DNA of 64,000 nucleotides from Monosporascus cannonballus (Eukaryota; Ascomycota; Sordariomycetes; Xylariales). The stretch is from contig QJNS01000700.1 of NCBI GenBank assembly GCA_004154925.1, forward strand, positions 147,522 to 211,521. Direction: 5' to 3'. Each line of letters begins with the position of its first letter. Position 1 is the first letter of the stretch. Below, piece by piece: positions 47,755-60,072 of the stretch. Both the position numbers and the translations under genes were made by a program. Below the pieces are notes generated by a model, which ran no database searches, had not been told where the DNA came from, and saw only the letters and a list, made by a program, of their open reading frames with translations.

Positions 47755-50700
47755 TTTACGATAAAACGAAACCAACAACGTAATCCTGATTAACACATTT
47801 TTATATTAATATAATAATATTTAATTATTTTAAGATATAAAATATTTTTTATAGAAAGTATATATTATAAGGTTATATTAATATAGCGGAAAATTAAAAG
47901 AAAATAAATACCTTATATTTTGGTATTAATATAAATATATATTAATTAAGAAAACTTTACGATTATTAAAGATTTATAAATTCGATAATATTACAAAAAG
48001 CTTATATTACGAGTAAGATTTTTTATTACGGAAAAATACGATATTTATATAAGCATTATATATTAATAATATCGTTCGGAATATTTTGCGTAATAATAAC
48101 TGGCAAAATAAAATTTACGTTATAACGAATTATGCCGGCCTTATAAATTATTAAATTGTTAAATTAATTACGAACCTTTAATTAATTACGATTTTTATAA
48201 TTTAACGAAAAGATTATATAAACCGGGTATTCTATAAACGATATAAAAAAGTTTATAATTTTATAAATCGGGCCGTTTAATTAAAAAATATATATTATAT
48301 AATTATTTTATAAATATTATAATTTACGGAATTATACAGATAATAAATATGCAAATTACGTATAAAAATGTAACAAAAAATATTTATACGTAATTTTTAA
48401 ATATTCGGTATTATATAATCCGAATAAAGATTTTTAAGGGGATTTAAATATAAATATTACGCTTAAGACGAATAAAATTTTGGGACCCGAAAACGTAAAA
48501 GGAATTATTAATATATAGGTTATAATAATACGCGAAAAAGAGCAAAATAAAAGGAAAAAATCTTAAAAAGTACTTAAAAATATTAACTAATAAATTAATT
48601 ACAAACGGAGTATATGGGTTAATCCGAAATTATACGTTATATTTAATTATAAATAATACGATATTTTTATATAATTTTACGAAAAATAAAACGTTCGAAT
48701 AAGATATAACCCATTAAAATTATATAAATTATAAATTTAATTATTTATATTAGTTTTGTTAATAATTATATTACGTATCGTATCGTAAAATATTATTTTT
48801 TTATTTGTAATTTTATTATTAAAAGTAAATAAATTACGTTAATATAATAACTAAATAATTGCGATAATATATAAAACTATTTCGAAGTTAATTAATTAAG
48901 ATTACGTAATTAATAAAGTTATATTAATATTCAAATTATAATATAAATATTTTATTACTTATATAAAAATATATTATAAAATAATAAAAAAATAAAGAAT
49001 TATATTAACGGTTCATTTTCGTCCGATAAATTTTTATTTTACTTATTTAATAACGACGATAACGATAACGAACCGCTTTAATTAAGATTATTAATTAAAT
49101 TATCGACAATTTGCACTATAAAATCATAACTTTTTTCTATATGCGAAATATTACGGTTATCCTAAATTAAATTATCCTTAACAAATTCGGTATTAAAAAA
49201 TTTTCGAATAATTGCATTAAAACTATTTATAAATTAATTTTCATTTTTTGCCGTATTTAACTAATTAAGCTTATCTGCGTTGTTAATAATAAGTACGATA
49301 TTATTAAAATTAATAAACTTAATTTTTATGATTTTACGGCTTATAATTAAAATATTTTCGAATTCTTAGTTATCTTTTTTAATCCGAAATAAATATTTTT
49401 TAATAAACCCGAAATTCCGAAACAAAAAATAAGTACGCTTAAGGATTTTATTACGAAAATCCCGAATAACGTAATGTTTATTTCGTAAGAAAATATAAAG
49501 GATATAAAATTCGCGTTATAAAGATATATAGTACTTAATTAAAAACGAATTTCGAAAAAAAATAATATTAACGTTATATATATTATTTTTCGACCGGCGG
49601 AGTTCGCTAATAAACTATAAATTATAATATTCGCCTTTTTAATTAAATATTTTTTATATTTTTTCTTTAGATTTTGTTAAAATTAGATTTAATATTAAAA
49701 TCGAATTAATAAGAATTTAATTTAATATTATAGGACATAATATTTAATCGAAATAAAATATTTTTAATTATAATTAAATTAACCGGCTTTATAAAAATAT
49801 TAATATTAATATTAACTATCTAATATAATTAATATCGCCATATCATATAATATATAAAAAGTATAAATAAATCTGGGTTTTTTAAAGAAAACAGTAATAA
49901 CTTTATAATTTTTTATTAATTAAAATAATATCAATTAATAATTAATTATTATTTTTAATAAGGTTAAAAAAGTTATCGCCTTATAAAATATCGGTTATAT
50001 TAAAAATATTTCCGACTTTATAATTATCCGATAAAAGGGTTTTATTCGATACGTTTTAATTAAAACCACGCCGTTTAATAAATAATATATATAAATTATA
50101 TTCCCTAATTAAAAAAATAAAATATTTACGAATTATCCGTTAAGTTATTTATATTATTAAATAACGTATTATTAGCAAATAATAACAAAAAACTTTCGTT
50201 AAAAAAATCCCTATTTATTAACGCATTTTAATTAGGATCCTGCAATATTTTTTTTATTTATTTAACGTAATCAAAATATTTAAAAACCATATTATGCGCG
50301 ATAAATTTAAACTTGGCGACGGTTAACCGGGAGTATATATATTTTATAAATTCGGTAAATTCGGCTTTCGAAAAAAGGTTTTCGATCGAAATATTCCGAG
50401 AAATTCTGTATATATTAAATGTTTTTATTATAAATAATTCGTATCGAATACGTAATTCCAGTAAAAATAATACAAATATGCAAATATTATACATATAAAA
50501 AATAAAAGGCTTAAAAAAGTAAAATTTCGGCAATTTTTAGTATAATTATATTATTTTATTTAAAAATTAACGATCCGTTTTTAAGATTACTTATATTTTA
50601 TACGTCTCAGCTATATTATCGAACTAATAAGTATATATAATTATGAGCAGCAAATTTATTTTTATATAGAATAAAGCAGGAATAAGAAAAAATTATTATT

Positions 50701-52221
50701 TTTATCGTATAGATTAGCTATTTCGGTTTAATTGGCGTATATTTTCCGAATATAACTAATTATTTTCTGATTTTTATAAATAAGATAAAAACGTTTTAAA
50801 AACCGATAAAATTATTTTTTTTAAATTTATTTATTTTTTAAAAAAAAATTTTCGATAAACGCTATAAGTATTATCGATAATACCTTCGTTTTCGTTAACT
50901 ATATTTAACGAAATCGAACGGCGTTTATTATACGATATATATTTTAATTTAAAAAACCCGGGAAACTTTTATTTATTACGTTTATAAAATGTATTAACAA
51001 AAACCGGAAATAAAGTTTAAATAATATTAATTATGAATTAATAAGAAATATTAAGCGGTATTAGATATTATTATAACGTTTTATAAAATTATTTTATTTT
51101 ATAATATTAATTAAGTTAAAATATAAATTATTTAATTTTTTAAGAATATAATTATAATAACGGGCAAAAACGGTAATAATATTCCATATAACGGTACCGT
51201 ATCGAAACGTTATATTACGAATATAATTTTAAATATTAAAATTATTTTATTAAAATATAATATCGTCTTATTTTATTTAGTTATAAAACGTAACTTATTT
51301 TAATTAGAATTATATTATTATAAAAGAATTAATACGATTACTTTAATTTTTTTATTAACTAAATTATATTTTTATTTAACGAATAATAAGTTTTATAAAT
51401 ATTTAACTTTTTTAATATATCGATATTATTTCGTAATAAATCCGAAAATAATAAAAATTTGCCTAATAAATAGGATAAGTAATTATTATTAATTTTGGAA
51501 ATTATTTTAATTATAATAATTAAAATTATGAAAAAAGGACATATAAAAATATTCGGATCGTTATTATTACGAAATCGTTTCGTTTTCCGTTTCGTATTAT
51601 ACGATTATTATTTTTTCCTTAAATATATAATTATTTGATTTAAAAGCTTAAATTAGTTAAAGGCAAGCGTTTTTATAAAGCGTTAACCCTTGTCCAAAGT
51701 GGTATAAATTACGTTAATTTCGAATAATAATTTTTTTGGCGGACGGCGAAATCCAGGTTTTTTTGCCAAAATTATAAGCTTTTTATATAATATATTATGG
51801 TATTTATGTATAACGGGGTCCTAATTAACAGGAATTAAAAATTTCGTTAATTTTCGCATGTTAATAACTATTTGCGTATTCGTTTTTTTTAATACGTTAA
51901 TTAATCGGTTAATCCGAACGGTCAAATTAATAGTTCGGTCTAAATTATCGCATAAAACCCAATTACGAATAAAATTTTTAAACGTTATATTAATTCTTTT
52001 ATATTAATATCAGAAATTTAAGATATGCGTACGTATATTTTGTTCTAAGAGCGAGGCCCGGTAAAACTGGAAGAATTCGGATTTATCGTGTTCTGAAAAG
52101 AGGGATGATAACGCGACGGGCTCGAGCTGTAGCTGATATACGCGTTAGGGTTTAAAAGTGGCAAATAGGTCCTGATTAGAATTATCGTAATATTAATAAT
52201 AAGCCATAATTAAGGTAATCG

Positions 52222-52247
52222 TATATATATATATATATATATATATA
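52222..52247. repeat. (TA)13 microsatellite
   Basis: Uninterrupted alternating TA. Confidence 0.9.
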
Positions 52248-52340
52248 TTTACAGAAACGTATTATTATTAAGTTATTACGGATTTTTATTTTTTTAAAAA
52301 AGCAAATATACCAAACGAAGCCGTTTTTACGCAATTACAA

Positions 52341-52458
52341 CTCAGGCTTCGCTGGCTCGTTACGGGGATTTGGGATTTGATTAGTTAATATTTAGCGTTA
52401 TGGAGCGGTGCTTAAGTGACTTTGAAGAAATTGAGAAAACGAGCCAGGGAGGCCTGAG
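52341..52458. repeat. 21-bp inverted repeat around a GC-normal patch
   Basis: The left arm CTCAGGCTTCGCTGGCTCGTT (52,341-52,361) pairs with the right arm (52,438-52,458) at 19 of 21 positions, with a 76-bp spacer. It is either a miniature element or the ends of a decayed one. No target duplication was identified. Confidence 0.65.
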
Positions 52459-52739
52459 CTAGCTGAGGTAAGTTTTCTTGTACCCTCTATATAAATTTAT
52501 ATGGGTAATACATCTAACTTATTTCGATAGAGACCAATATAGGATCAGAGCTTTAACGTTTAAATAAAGAATTATTATAAGTAATAACGAAAGCGTTACT
52601 TATAACGTTTTCGTTCTTTATCTCTTTTTACGCTTAAACTTTTTTATAATAGCTGATTAAAAGTTTTTTTGCAAAATTGTTTTAAGCTTATAAGCTTTAC
52701 TATTGCTCGCGTTAAACGTATATAATTCGTTATGTAACA
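52459..52739. other. AT-rich spacer before mariner relic
   Basis: Contains a TATA-like 'tctatataaattta' near 52,487. No gene and no matching inverted terminus for the following transposase was found. Confidence 0.4.
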
Positions 52740-53819
52740 GCCTGCTATTAAGAAAATCCGTTAAATACTTAAACGGAAAACGGAAAAAACTATACGGGCC
52801 ATTACCGCCGCCTTATTCGCGATAAAAAGATTATCGTTCGAACGTTTTAAAATATCATTAATTAATTATATAAAAAAGTCGAAAAATAAATAAATTATTT
52901 TTAATATTAAATATAACTAGCGTTTATTAAAGTCTTTAATATTTTATAATTATAAACAGTATTTTATTATAATAAGCGGTTTTTTTAGCGGTTAAAGAAA
53001 TTTCTTAATAAAATTCGTTAATATCCGAAAATTGTTAGAAATTATTCTCCTTTTTATGTTTCTGGCCTCGAACGGTATAGCGAAAATACGATTAATTCCG
53101 CGATAAAGTTATTTAGTTCTAGCCGTATTATTTATTGCTATTAATTAAAGCTAACAACTTAATAAAAAAATTCGTAAACGTTTTGTAAAACGTTAACTTT
53201 AATTAAAGCTTAACCCTAAAAAACTGGCTTAAAAGTTCGCCTATATCGATCTTTTTTACCGACGAAATCTGGGCTTATATAAACGGTAACGTTAAGTAAT
53301 ATTTATTATTTACGAATACGAAAATTTTCATAATTTCGATTTTTTTCTTGTAAAAAATTATAATTAAATATTGTAAAAAACGATATATAGAAAAGTCATT
53401 ACTTTATATAATCTACGGAATATAGAGAAATTATTATAAAAAATATATTATTTATATTGTTTTTTTATCGTTTACTAACGAAATAATAAACGTTTTATAA
53501 TAATTTTTTAACAGGATACTTTTTTGCATATAAACCTTAAATTAAGAAATATATAATTTGTAATTAATATGGAATCTTTTTAATAACTTGGTTTCTTAAA
53601 AGCTTTAATTTTAATCTTATAAAAAACGTGTAATTTAAAATAAAGAACTGGTTATATCTTTATTATAAAACGAATAATATAACGTTAAAAAAGCTGTAAT
53701 ATACGTTATATAAAATCTGAAAGGTAATTTCCGAATCTTTGCTTGAAAATATCGCGAAAAGTATGCCGGATAGGCTGAAAAAGGTAATCGAAAACGACGG
53801 TGATATAAGCGGTTATTGA
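52740..53819 (+). pseudogene. Second Tc1/mariner-type transposase relic
   Basis: About 1.08 kb of RIP-decayed sequence. Visible parts: an N-terminal segment 'TEKTIRAITAALFAIKRLS' (about 52,780), 'IFFTDEIWAY' (GAC at 53,261-53,263), which matches the first catalytic Asp block (FSDE-x-W) of fungal Tc1/mariner transposases, and a C-terminal 'LLENIAKSMPDRLKKVIE' ending in TGA at 53,817-53,819. The last block is typical of family C-termini (ENLAKSMPxRLxAVI). Stops and frameshifts abound between these. The sequence differs from the mariner at 17,462-18,831, so it is a second family. Terminal inverted repeats were not identified. Confidence 0.7.
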
Positions 53820-55750
53820 GGACAAAGAGACTAGTTAGGTTAGGTAGCTTCTAGGCTAATTTGTATGGGAATCTACTTCGAGGCCACTAATCTAATAGGG
53901 TTGAATTGTCAGAAAAAACCGGGGCGAGTATCGCACTAACTGCAATAATCCCTGTTAGGGTGTATTCATTCTGTCTTTTGGTTGTAATATCAATCTGACG
54001 AGCATTCAGCGGAGGAGAATCGATGCCACTGTTACGACTACCATTTGAATACGCTTATACGAACAGAGTAGCTTACTTCAGTTAAATACGACTGAAGATT
54101 GGTAGATGCGATCAAATTCCTGATGTCAGAGGCGTCGGTATTCGGACTTGCAAGAAGTCCACCATCGCCCTCCCTTGGGCGTAGGATACATTGTGCTTGG
54201 TAAGCAAACGAACATAAAGTGGCTAGTCTGACTAGCAGTCAAGTTCACAACCCTAAGTATACGGAGTAATCGAGTCATTAAGACAGGCTTGTTGCGTCCA
54301 CAATAGAGCAAAACCGAATTCGTTGACGTAATGCAACAAAGAAAGGGGACCCCTGACTATGTGTGGGGAGCAAAGTAATGATGTCATAGGTTCCGGCTCG
54401 GGAGCTCCCTACGTTCCCAGATATCAGTAGACTCCTCCTAGCTGACTCAAGTCACCCGAATACGCACGCTGATCCCGTATATGTCTTGGTATGGACCATA
54501 TGTAACTCCAGGAGCCCATGGTCTCACGCCATATTGTTACGCTTGTGTCGAAACCTATATCAAGGGGTTTTGGAGTGAAAACGTGGCCCATTTATCACTT
54601 AGCGCAAGAGTTCGCTTGTGCCGCCTGTTCTATCAGACCGATCGCGGCTCCATCGTATGCAGTTGGATCCCGGTCAACTCAACATGTCACAGTATTAAGG
54701 GTGAATTGACGGGGAGCCTCAGGCAACGGTTGAGCTTAAACGTACCAACTAAAAACCGGAACAACGGATGCCTGGGTTCAGTACGTCTATCTCGATTACT
54801 AAAAGGACTTGACTGAGAATAGGTAGTTGAAAACAAAAATGTGTAGATAGGTATGCAGTAACTCGGTTCCGAAAATGCGATACTTGGCTATTTTGAGGGG
54901 CGTCGGCAGTGAGGATAAGGAGCGACGAATTTAGCTGGCTGCAAAAGATCCTTCCTATCAGCTATTTGACCCCAATAGATCATCTATTAATTCACAAGGC
55001 AGACAAGATATCATAACTCCGGCATCTCTTGTCGGGAGCCACTGAATCTATTTTTAGATTCAAAGCGGGGGCGGGAAGTGGGGGGCGGGATCACGACCAT
55101 CGACTGTAGCATACGAAACGATCACGGAGAAGATGCTCTGCTGAAGCTTTCAGATACCCTTGTAACCCACCACGTAAACCGAGCTCCAAAAAGGACCTTG
55201 TTCCGAGAAGATATCCGCTCCGGACTTAAATACTCGCATTCTCCGTTCACAAACACGTCCCCCGCAGTGTCTGAAGGTCACCAATCCACAGAGAATGCTA
55301 CGCAGGAGTACACATCATGAGTGAGCAAGATCTTGATGAGATATCGAAATAGAAGGAGTTACTATTAAATCCTTACGAGGGATACTCTTGCGAGCATCAT
55401 ACTACTTTGAAGCGACGGAGTTTAACCCGGGTCCGGGGAATCAGTCGCAGCGATCTCAGACGTAGCATGTATACATCGTTGACCGGCTTAGCACCATTGG
55501 GATACGGGAATCTCAAAAGGCTTCGGACGGGAATAGTCTTAGGCCCGGACCGAGGGCCAACCAATTCGGCCCGCATGGGCAGCAACCTAGAAGAGATTCC
55601 TTGCTTAAACGTGGGATGATCCAGGGCATTATCCAACCTCTCACGGCCCCGAGTACCCGCGCGAGGTAGTTAGGCTTGGCAAGCCCCCGAAGCTGTCACG
55701 GTGAGGAGTCACAACGCGGCTCGATTCGGCTCCACTGGTCAAATGCGACT
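53820..55750. other. Intergenic, normal composition begins
   Basis: Base composition changes sharply at about 53,820-53,850. Frames at 54,481-54,816 (ATG, 111 codons), 55,078-55,320 and 55,397-55,636 have no recognisable domain or intron signals and are not called. Confidence 0.45.
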
Positions 55751-55752
55751 TA

Positions 55753-56014
55753 CAACTCTCAGAGGTATTCTTCCTTGGTTACCTCCACAGGGTCCACCAT
55801 AAATTCAGGTGGAATCTCATACAAGTTTGTATGGGAGTAAACATACCTTGACGGGTTGCCAGTGCTGGCTGCCATCGCAAAGCGACGAAGGTTAATCTTG
55901 GCCGAAATGCCATTGGATATTCCATACAATCTCTGTTGGAATCTAGATGCTAGCCTCATACGGCATACGGTGGTCCGGTGGAGGTAACTAACAAAACAAT
56001 ACACCTGAGAGTTG
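55753..56014. mobile_element. MITE with about 46-bp inverted repeats and TA target
   Basis: Arms 55,753-55,798 and 55,969-56,014 pair imperfectly along their whole length (CAACTCTCAGAGGTATT versus CAACTCTCAGGTGTATT; TTACCTCCAC shared; GGTCCACC versus GGACCACC). Both ends are flanked by TA. The 262-bp length, long TIRs and TA duplication fit a Tc1/mariner-derived MITE. The 107-codon minus frame across it (55,759-56,082) is probably chance. Confidence 0.7.
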
Positions 56015-56308
56015 TAGGTTGGTCGATCATATTTGCTTCCGTCTGCCCAGCTCGGGCAGAGGTTGGCAATGAAATGCATCAATGGTTCGATTGCGGAGTC
56101 CCTTGTAGCAAGTCTGCTGCGCCGGCCGCTGGTTCATCCTGAGTGGAACACATGAAATAACAGTCTCGTTCAAAAGACAGCAGTCCCGTCCCTCGTATAT
56201 CTAAACCCAAAGACGACCCTGAAAACCCTGACGGATCCGCAATATCAATCTAGGTTGATGGGATAGATGAAATTTCGACCTAAGCTACACATCCTACTTC
56301 AGTGAATC
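56015..56308. promoter_or_regulatory. Upstream region of aldehyde dehydrogenase gene
   Basis: About 290 bp between the MITE and the ALDH start codon. No specific element identified. Confidence 0.35.
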
Positions 56309-57923
56309 ATGACTCTCAAGCAAGCGACAACGGGCGGCACCCATCTGGATTTCACCCGCTTCTGCAACGTCATTGATGGAAACTTAGTCGGCTCCAGCAA
56401 AAGCCGCTGCTCTGTTAATCCATCAACTTTGGAGGAAAACCCCCAGGTACCCGTGAGCACAAACGATGATGTGAACAAGGCGGTAGACGCAGCAAAACGG
56501 GCAGCCGAGAAGTGGGGCGAAGTGCCCTGGAGTGAGCGCCAACAGGCGATAGAGAGGTTCGCCGACGCTCTAGAGGCCGTCTCAGAGAGCTTCGCCCGGA
56601 TGCTCATCAAGGAGAATGGTAAACCGGTAGGTGAACGTCGACCGAAAATCGTGTCAATAGCGTAAAGTATATTCACTATGACAACTACTAGTTCGGTCTC
56701 GCTCAATACGAGATTAGTTATGCTGTCAAGTCCCTTCGTGGTCCTTGTGAACTTTCTCTAGAAGAGACTGTAATCAAAGCGACAGAGGAACGCAGGGCTA
56801 TTGTCAGGTACACGCCCGCTTGGCGTTGTTGCTGGCATCGTGCCTTGGAATTTCCCAATCAGCACCGCGGTTGCCAAGTTCGGACCTGCGCTGCTCACCG
56901 GCAATGCCTTCATATTGAAACCGTCGCCGTTTACTCCGTACTGCGGCCTGAAGCTCGCCGAGCTGGGACAACAATTCTTTCCACCCGGCGTCCTCCAGGC
57001 GCTAAGCGGGGATGATGACCTGGGTCCTTGGCTGACCGAGCATCCGGGAGTCGACAAGGTCAGCTTCACTGGCTCTACTGCTACCGGAAAGCGAGTGCTA
57101 CAGAGCTGTAGCAAGACAGTGAAACGAGTAACGCTTGAGCTGGGAGGCAATGACCCGGCAATTGTTTGCGATGATGTCGATCCGCAGGTCGTGGCACCGA
57201 AGATCGCCATGGCGGCGTTGTTGAACTCGGGACAGGGATGCATAGCTATCAAGCGGGTCTTTATTCACGAGGCCATTTACGGACGCTTACTCACCGCGAT
57301 GGCTGAGTTCGTCAAGACTCTCAAAGTCGGCGACGGGTTTGAAGAAGATACCATGATCGGGCCGATCACCAACTCTGCCCAATTTGACCGCGTCAGGGGT
57401 CTGCTTGCGGACATCAGCGATAACCAGCTCAAGCTCGCCTACGACAGCACGGAGTCTTCGCCAGGGGGGAAAGGATTTTTCGTCTCCCCGACCATCGTGG
57501 ATAACCCCCCTGACGAATCGAGGATCGTCGTGGAAGAACCGTTTGGTCAGTGTTGCCACCAGTGCCTCTTCGGGAATCTAGCAAGAATCTAAGCAATATT
57601 TACTGACTTCTTGTGGGAAACAAGGCCTAGTCTTCCCCTTGGTAAAGTGGTCAGAGGAAGACGAAGTGATCAAGCGAGCGAACGACACGGAATACGGTCT
57701 TGGCGCTTCTGTGTGGACAAATGACCCAGCGCAGGCCCAACGGTTCTTGAAGAAACTCAAGGCCGGAACGATCTGGGTCAACTCTCATGCGGAGCTCCAT
57801 CCCAGAGTGGCCTTCGCAGGCCATAAGCAAAGCGGACTCGGGACTGAACAGGGCATTGAAGGACTCAAGGCTTATTGCAATGTACAGTCTGTCTGGCTAC
57901 TAGCGGGGTTTGAACTGTCGTGA
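56309..57923 (+). CDS. Aldehyde dehydrogenase, three exons, one frameshift
   Basis: NAD(P)-dependent aldehyde dehydrogenase. Exons 56,309-56,626, 56,692-57,545 and 57,625-57,923 (about 489 residues after ignoring one extra base, the usual family length). Visible family motifs: 'LGVVAGIVPWNFPI', 'GNAFILKPSPFTPYCGLKL', NAD-site 'SFTGSTATGKR', catalytic Glu in 'LELGGNDPAIV' (GAG 57,137), catalytic Cys in 'NSGQGCIAIKR' (TGC 57,239), 'VVEEPFG', 'GLGASVWT', 'GLKAYCNVQ'. In exon 2 the frame that gives '...EERRAIVRYTP' must shift by one base near 56,826 to continue as 'LGVVAG'; no intron fits there. So it is either a sequencing error or a recent pseudogene. All catalytic residues survive, which favours error or very recent damage. 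The close relatives I recall are broad-specificity fungal ALDHs; the substrate is not predictable. Confidence 0.85.
56627..56691 (+). other. ALDH intron 1
   Basis: 65 bp, GTAGGT to ACTAG, phase 0. Joins 'ENGKP' to 'FGLAQYEISYAVKSL'. Confidence 0.85.
57546..57624 (+). other. ALDH intron 2
   Basis: 79 bp, GTCAGT to ACAAG, with an ACTGAC branch site at about 57,602. Joins 'EEPFG' to 'LVFPLVKWSEED', as in the family. Confidence 0.88.
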
Positions 57924-58634
57924 TATGGTCCCGGCAGGCGAATAAGGTCCATGTGCGCCGTGTAAACGTACCTATTATTTCCCTAGAATGCCTTGGTGGA
58001 GGTTATTCAGGTAGCAGAAAGACTTCAAGCGTTTACCCTCCGTCCACCCCTAGCTGGGAGTTGAAGTTTCTGTCTGGAGACTTATCTTTGTTAAGTTGTA
58101 TAACCTAATAAACAAGAAGGTGCGCAGAATAAATACTTACCCAAGGTTACTCTGTGGTGCACTGGTGCTACCAATCCACTAGGGAATAGCCACTTGTTGA
58201 AGACTGGCAAACGCGATGTCATTTAATGTGGGGGACGGGGGGGGCCTTTGGTGGCCTGCCCTGGGGTTTCTTTACTGGGACCGATTACATACAAGTGTTC
58301 TAAGTAGTGTAGTTAGCGCGGCGCTAAAACCACTGTGATGCTCCGGCAGCCGGCTCTCGCCCCACCCCCTTCCATCCCATGATCCAGTATGGCTGAATGA
58401 CCATTTAGATCTCACTCCATCCCACATCTACCTCAAGTCATGACAGGGCGAATTGTTGTCACAGCTTCCCAGTCGGCTAAAGATGGTCTGAGATATTAGT
58501 ATATCCTTCGCCGCGTCGCGTTTGTTCAAGCAAAGTTCAAACTCTCATCGACCAGACAGAACCCCATGTAATCTCGAGACGCAATATTCTCCTGTTTTAC
58601 AAACCTCCAGTTCGAGCGAAAGCTGCCTATCAAT
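57924..58634. other. Intergenic between ALDH and nucleoside transporter
   Basis: No gene. A run of eight G lies at about 58,217-58,224. The right half should hold the transporter promoter and leader. Confidence 0.5.
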
Positions 58635-60072
58635 ATGAATCGCATAAGGTCGTTTCTGCCGCGGAACAAAACCGACGAGCCGGAGTATGAACCGCTGAAC
58701 GACGAATCCCAATCCCATGAGGGGAGGTTGAGTTCTCACAATGTGGCCGATGGCGTGTTGCCCTTTTCCTGGGTCGAATATGGCATCTTTACTTTGCTCG
58801 GTGTCGCCATGCTATGGGCATGGTATGCGCTTTTGCATCCGCTATATCAGTGCCGACAGAAACTGACATTCACTTCATAGGAATATGTTCCTTGCCGCGG
58901 CACCATATTTCCAGCGTCGCTTCCAAGAAGACGACTGGGCACTGCAAAACTTCCAGCCCGCGATTCTATCCGTATCGACAATCACGAACCTAGTGGCCAT
59001 GTTGATCCTGACAAACATACAATACTCGGCTTCTTATCCGTTCCGAATAAACTCGGCTCTCTACATAAACGTGATTGTTTTCGCGCTGCTGACCCTTTCG
59101 ACCTGTACATTTCTCGATGCGTCGCCCTCGGCTTACCTCTCCTACGTGTTGTGTATGGTGGCACTGACCTCATGGGCTGCCGGTTTGATTCAGAACGGCG
59201 CGTTTGCATTCGCGTCCAGTTTTGGAAGGCCAGAGTATATGCAGGCTATCATGGCTGGTCAGGGCGTCGCTGGTGTTTTGCCTCCGCTCGTTCAGGTCAT
59301 CTCTGTCCTGGTCGCTCCGCCAGAGGATGCGCTGCAGGGTACATACGAGGATGAGGCTACGCCGGAGATCGGGATTGCCGCTTTCATCTATTTCCTCACT
59401 GCTGTCATCATATCCATTATTGCCATCGTAGCGTTCATCCCGTTGGTGCAGCGTCACAATCGCATCGTCGAGAACCGGATGATGGACCGGATGGCTGCTT
59501 CTATGACCAGTGTCGAAGAAGCAGAGTGTGCCGCACGCAGAGTCGTTAGCATGCCCACACTGTTTAGGAAATTACATTGGCTGGCGGGTGGTGTATTCAT
59601 GTGCTTCGTCGTCGCCATGTTCTTCCCGGTCTTCACGCCCAAGATCCTGTCGGTAACGCCACCGAAAGAGGCGAGCGGCCTTCTGCAGCCTGCTGCGTTC
59701 ATCCCTCTCGGCTTCTTCTTTTGGAACCTAGGAGACCTCGGTGGGAGATATAGCACGTTGCTACTCCCTTATACCGGGCGACCAGCTGTACTGTTCGCGA
59801 TAAGCATCGCGCGATTGATGTTTTTACCCCTCTACGGCCTTTGCAACCTCCACGGCGCGGGTGCCGTAATAAACAGCGACATCTTCTACCTTGTAGTGGT
59901 CCAGTTTCTCTTTGGGTTGACCAACGGCTGGCTCGCCTCTAACTGCATGATGGCCGCTGGGGAATGGGTCGAGGAAGGAGAGCGCGAGGCCTCTGGTAGC
60001 TTCATGGGCCTCTCCCTCGTCGCTGGACTGGCTTTTGGCAGCTTGTTGAGCTTCACTGCTGCTGGCATTTGA
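58635..60072 (+). CDS. Equilibrative nucleoside transporter (FUN26-like)
   Basis: Two exons, 58,635-58,822 and 58,881-60,072, with a 58-bp intron (GTATGC donor, TTCATAG acceptor). The product is 459 residues and intact. It belongs to the SLC29/ENT family, which moves nucleosides and nucleobases down their gradient; yeast Fun26 acts in the vacuolar membrane. Evidence: a short polar N-terminus, TM1 ending 'LLGVAMLWAW|NMFLAAAPYF' (the ENT W-N-x-F motif, created by the splice), about 11 hydrophobic helices, a large charged loop in the middle ('RHNRIVENRMMDRMAAS'), and the C-terminal ENT signature 'LFGLTNGWLASNCMM' with 'ASGSFMGLSLVAGLAFGS'. Location and substrate are inferred from the family. It is not functionally linked to its neighbours. 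Confidence 0.92.
58823..58880 (+). other. Intron of nucleoside transporter gene
   Basis: 58 bp. Splits a Trp codon after two bases. AACTGAC branch-like site at about 58,861. Confidence 0.9.

Larger units (their letters stand above)
43402..52340. repeat. RIP-decayed repeat block, no gene
   Basis: About 9 kb of very AT-rich sequence. A minus frame of 91 codons (50,258-50,533) reads '...ENLFSKAEFTEFIKYIYSR...' and nearby minus sequence (about 49,300) reads 'IVLIINNADKL'. These might descend from one decayed protein gene, but I recognise no family. A less decayed patch lies at about 52,025-52,150. No intact gene. Confidence 0.5.

Noticed and set aside
43402..52340. Possible Starship-type captain (tyrosine recombinase) or mitochondrial insert
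   Set aside because: No recombinase motifs can be read, and the AT richness has the CpA-depleted RIP pattern rather than mitochondrial gene content.
54481..54816. 111-codon frame starting with ATG
   Set aside because: No recognisable domain, no conserved composition, no splice signals; likely chance.
55759..56082. 107-codon minus frame
   Set aside because: Spans the MITE and its inverted arms; open by chance.
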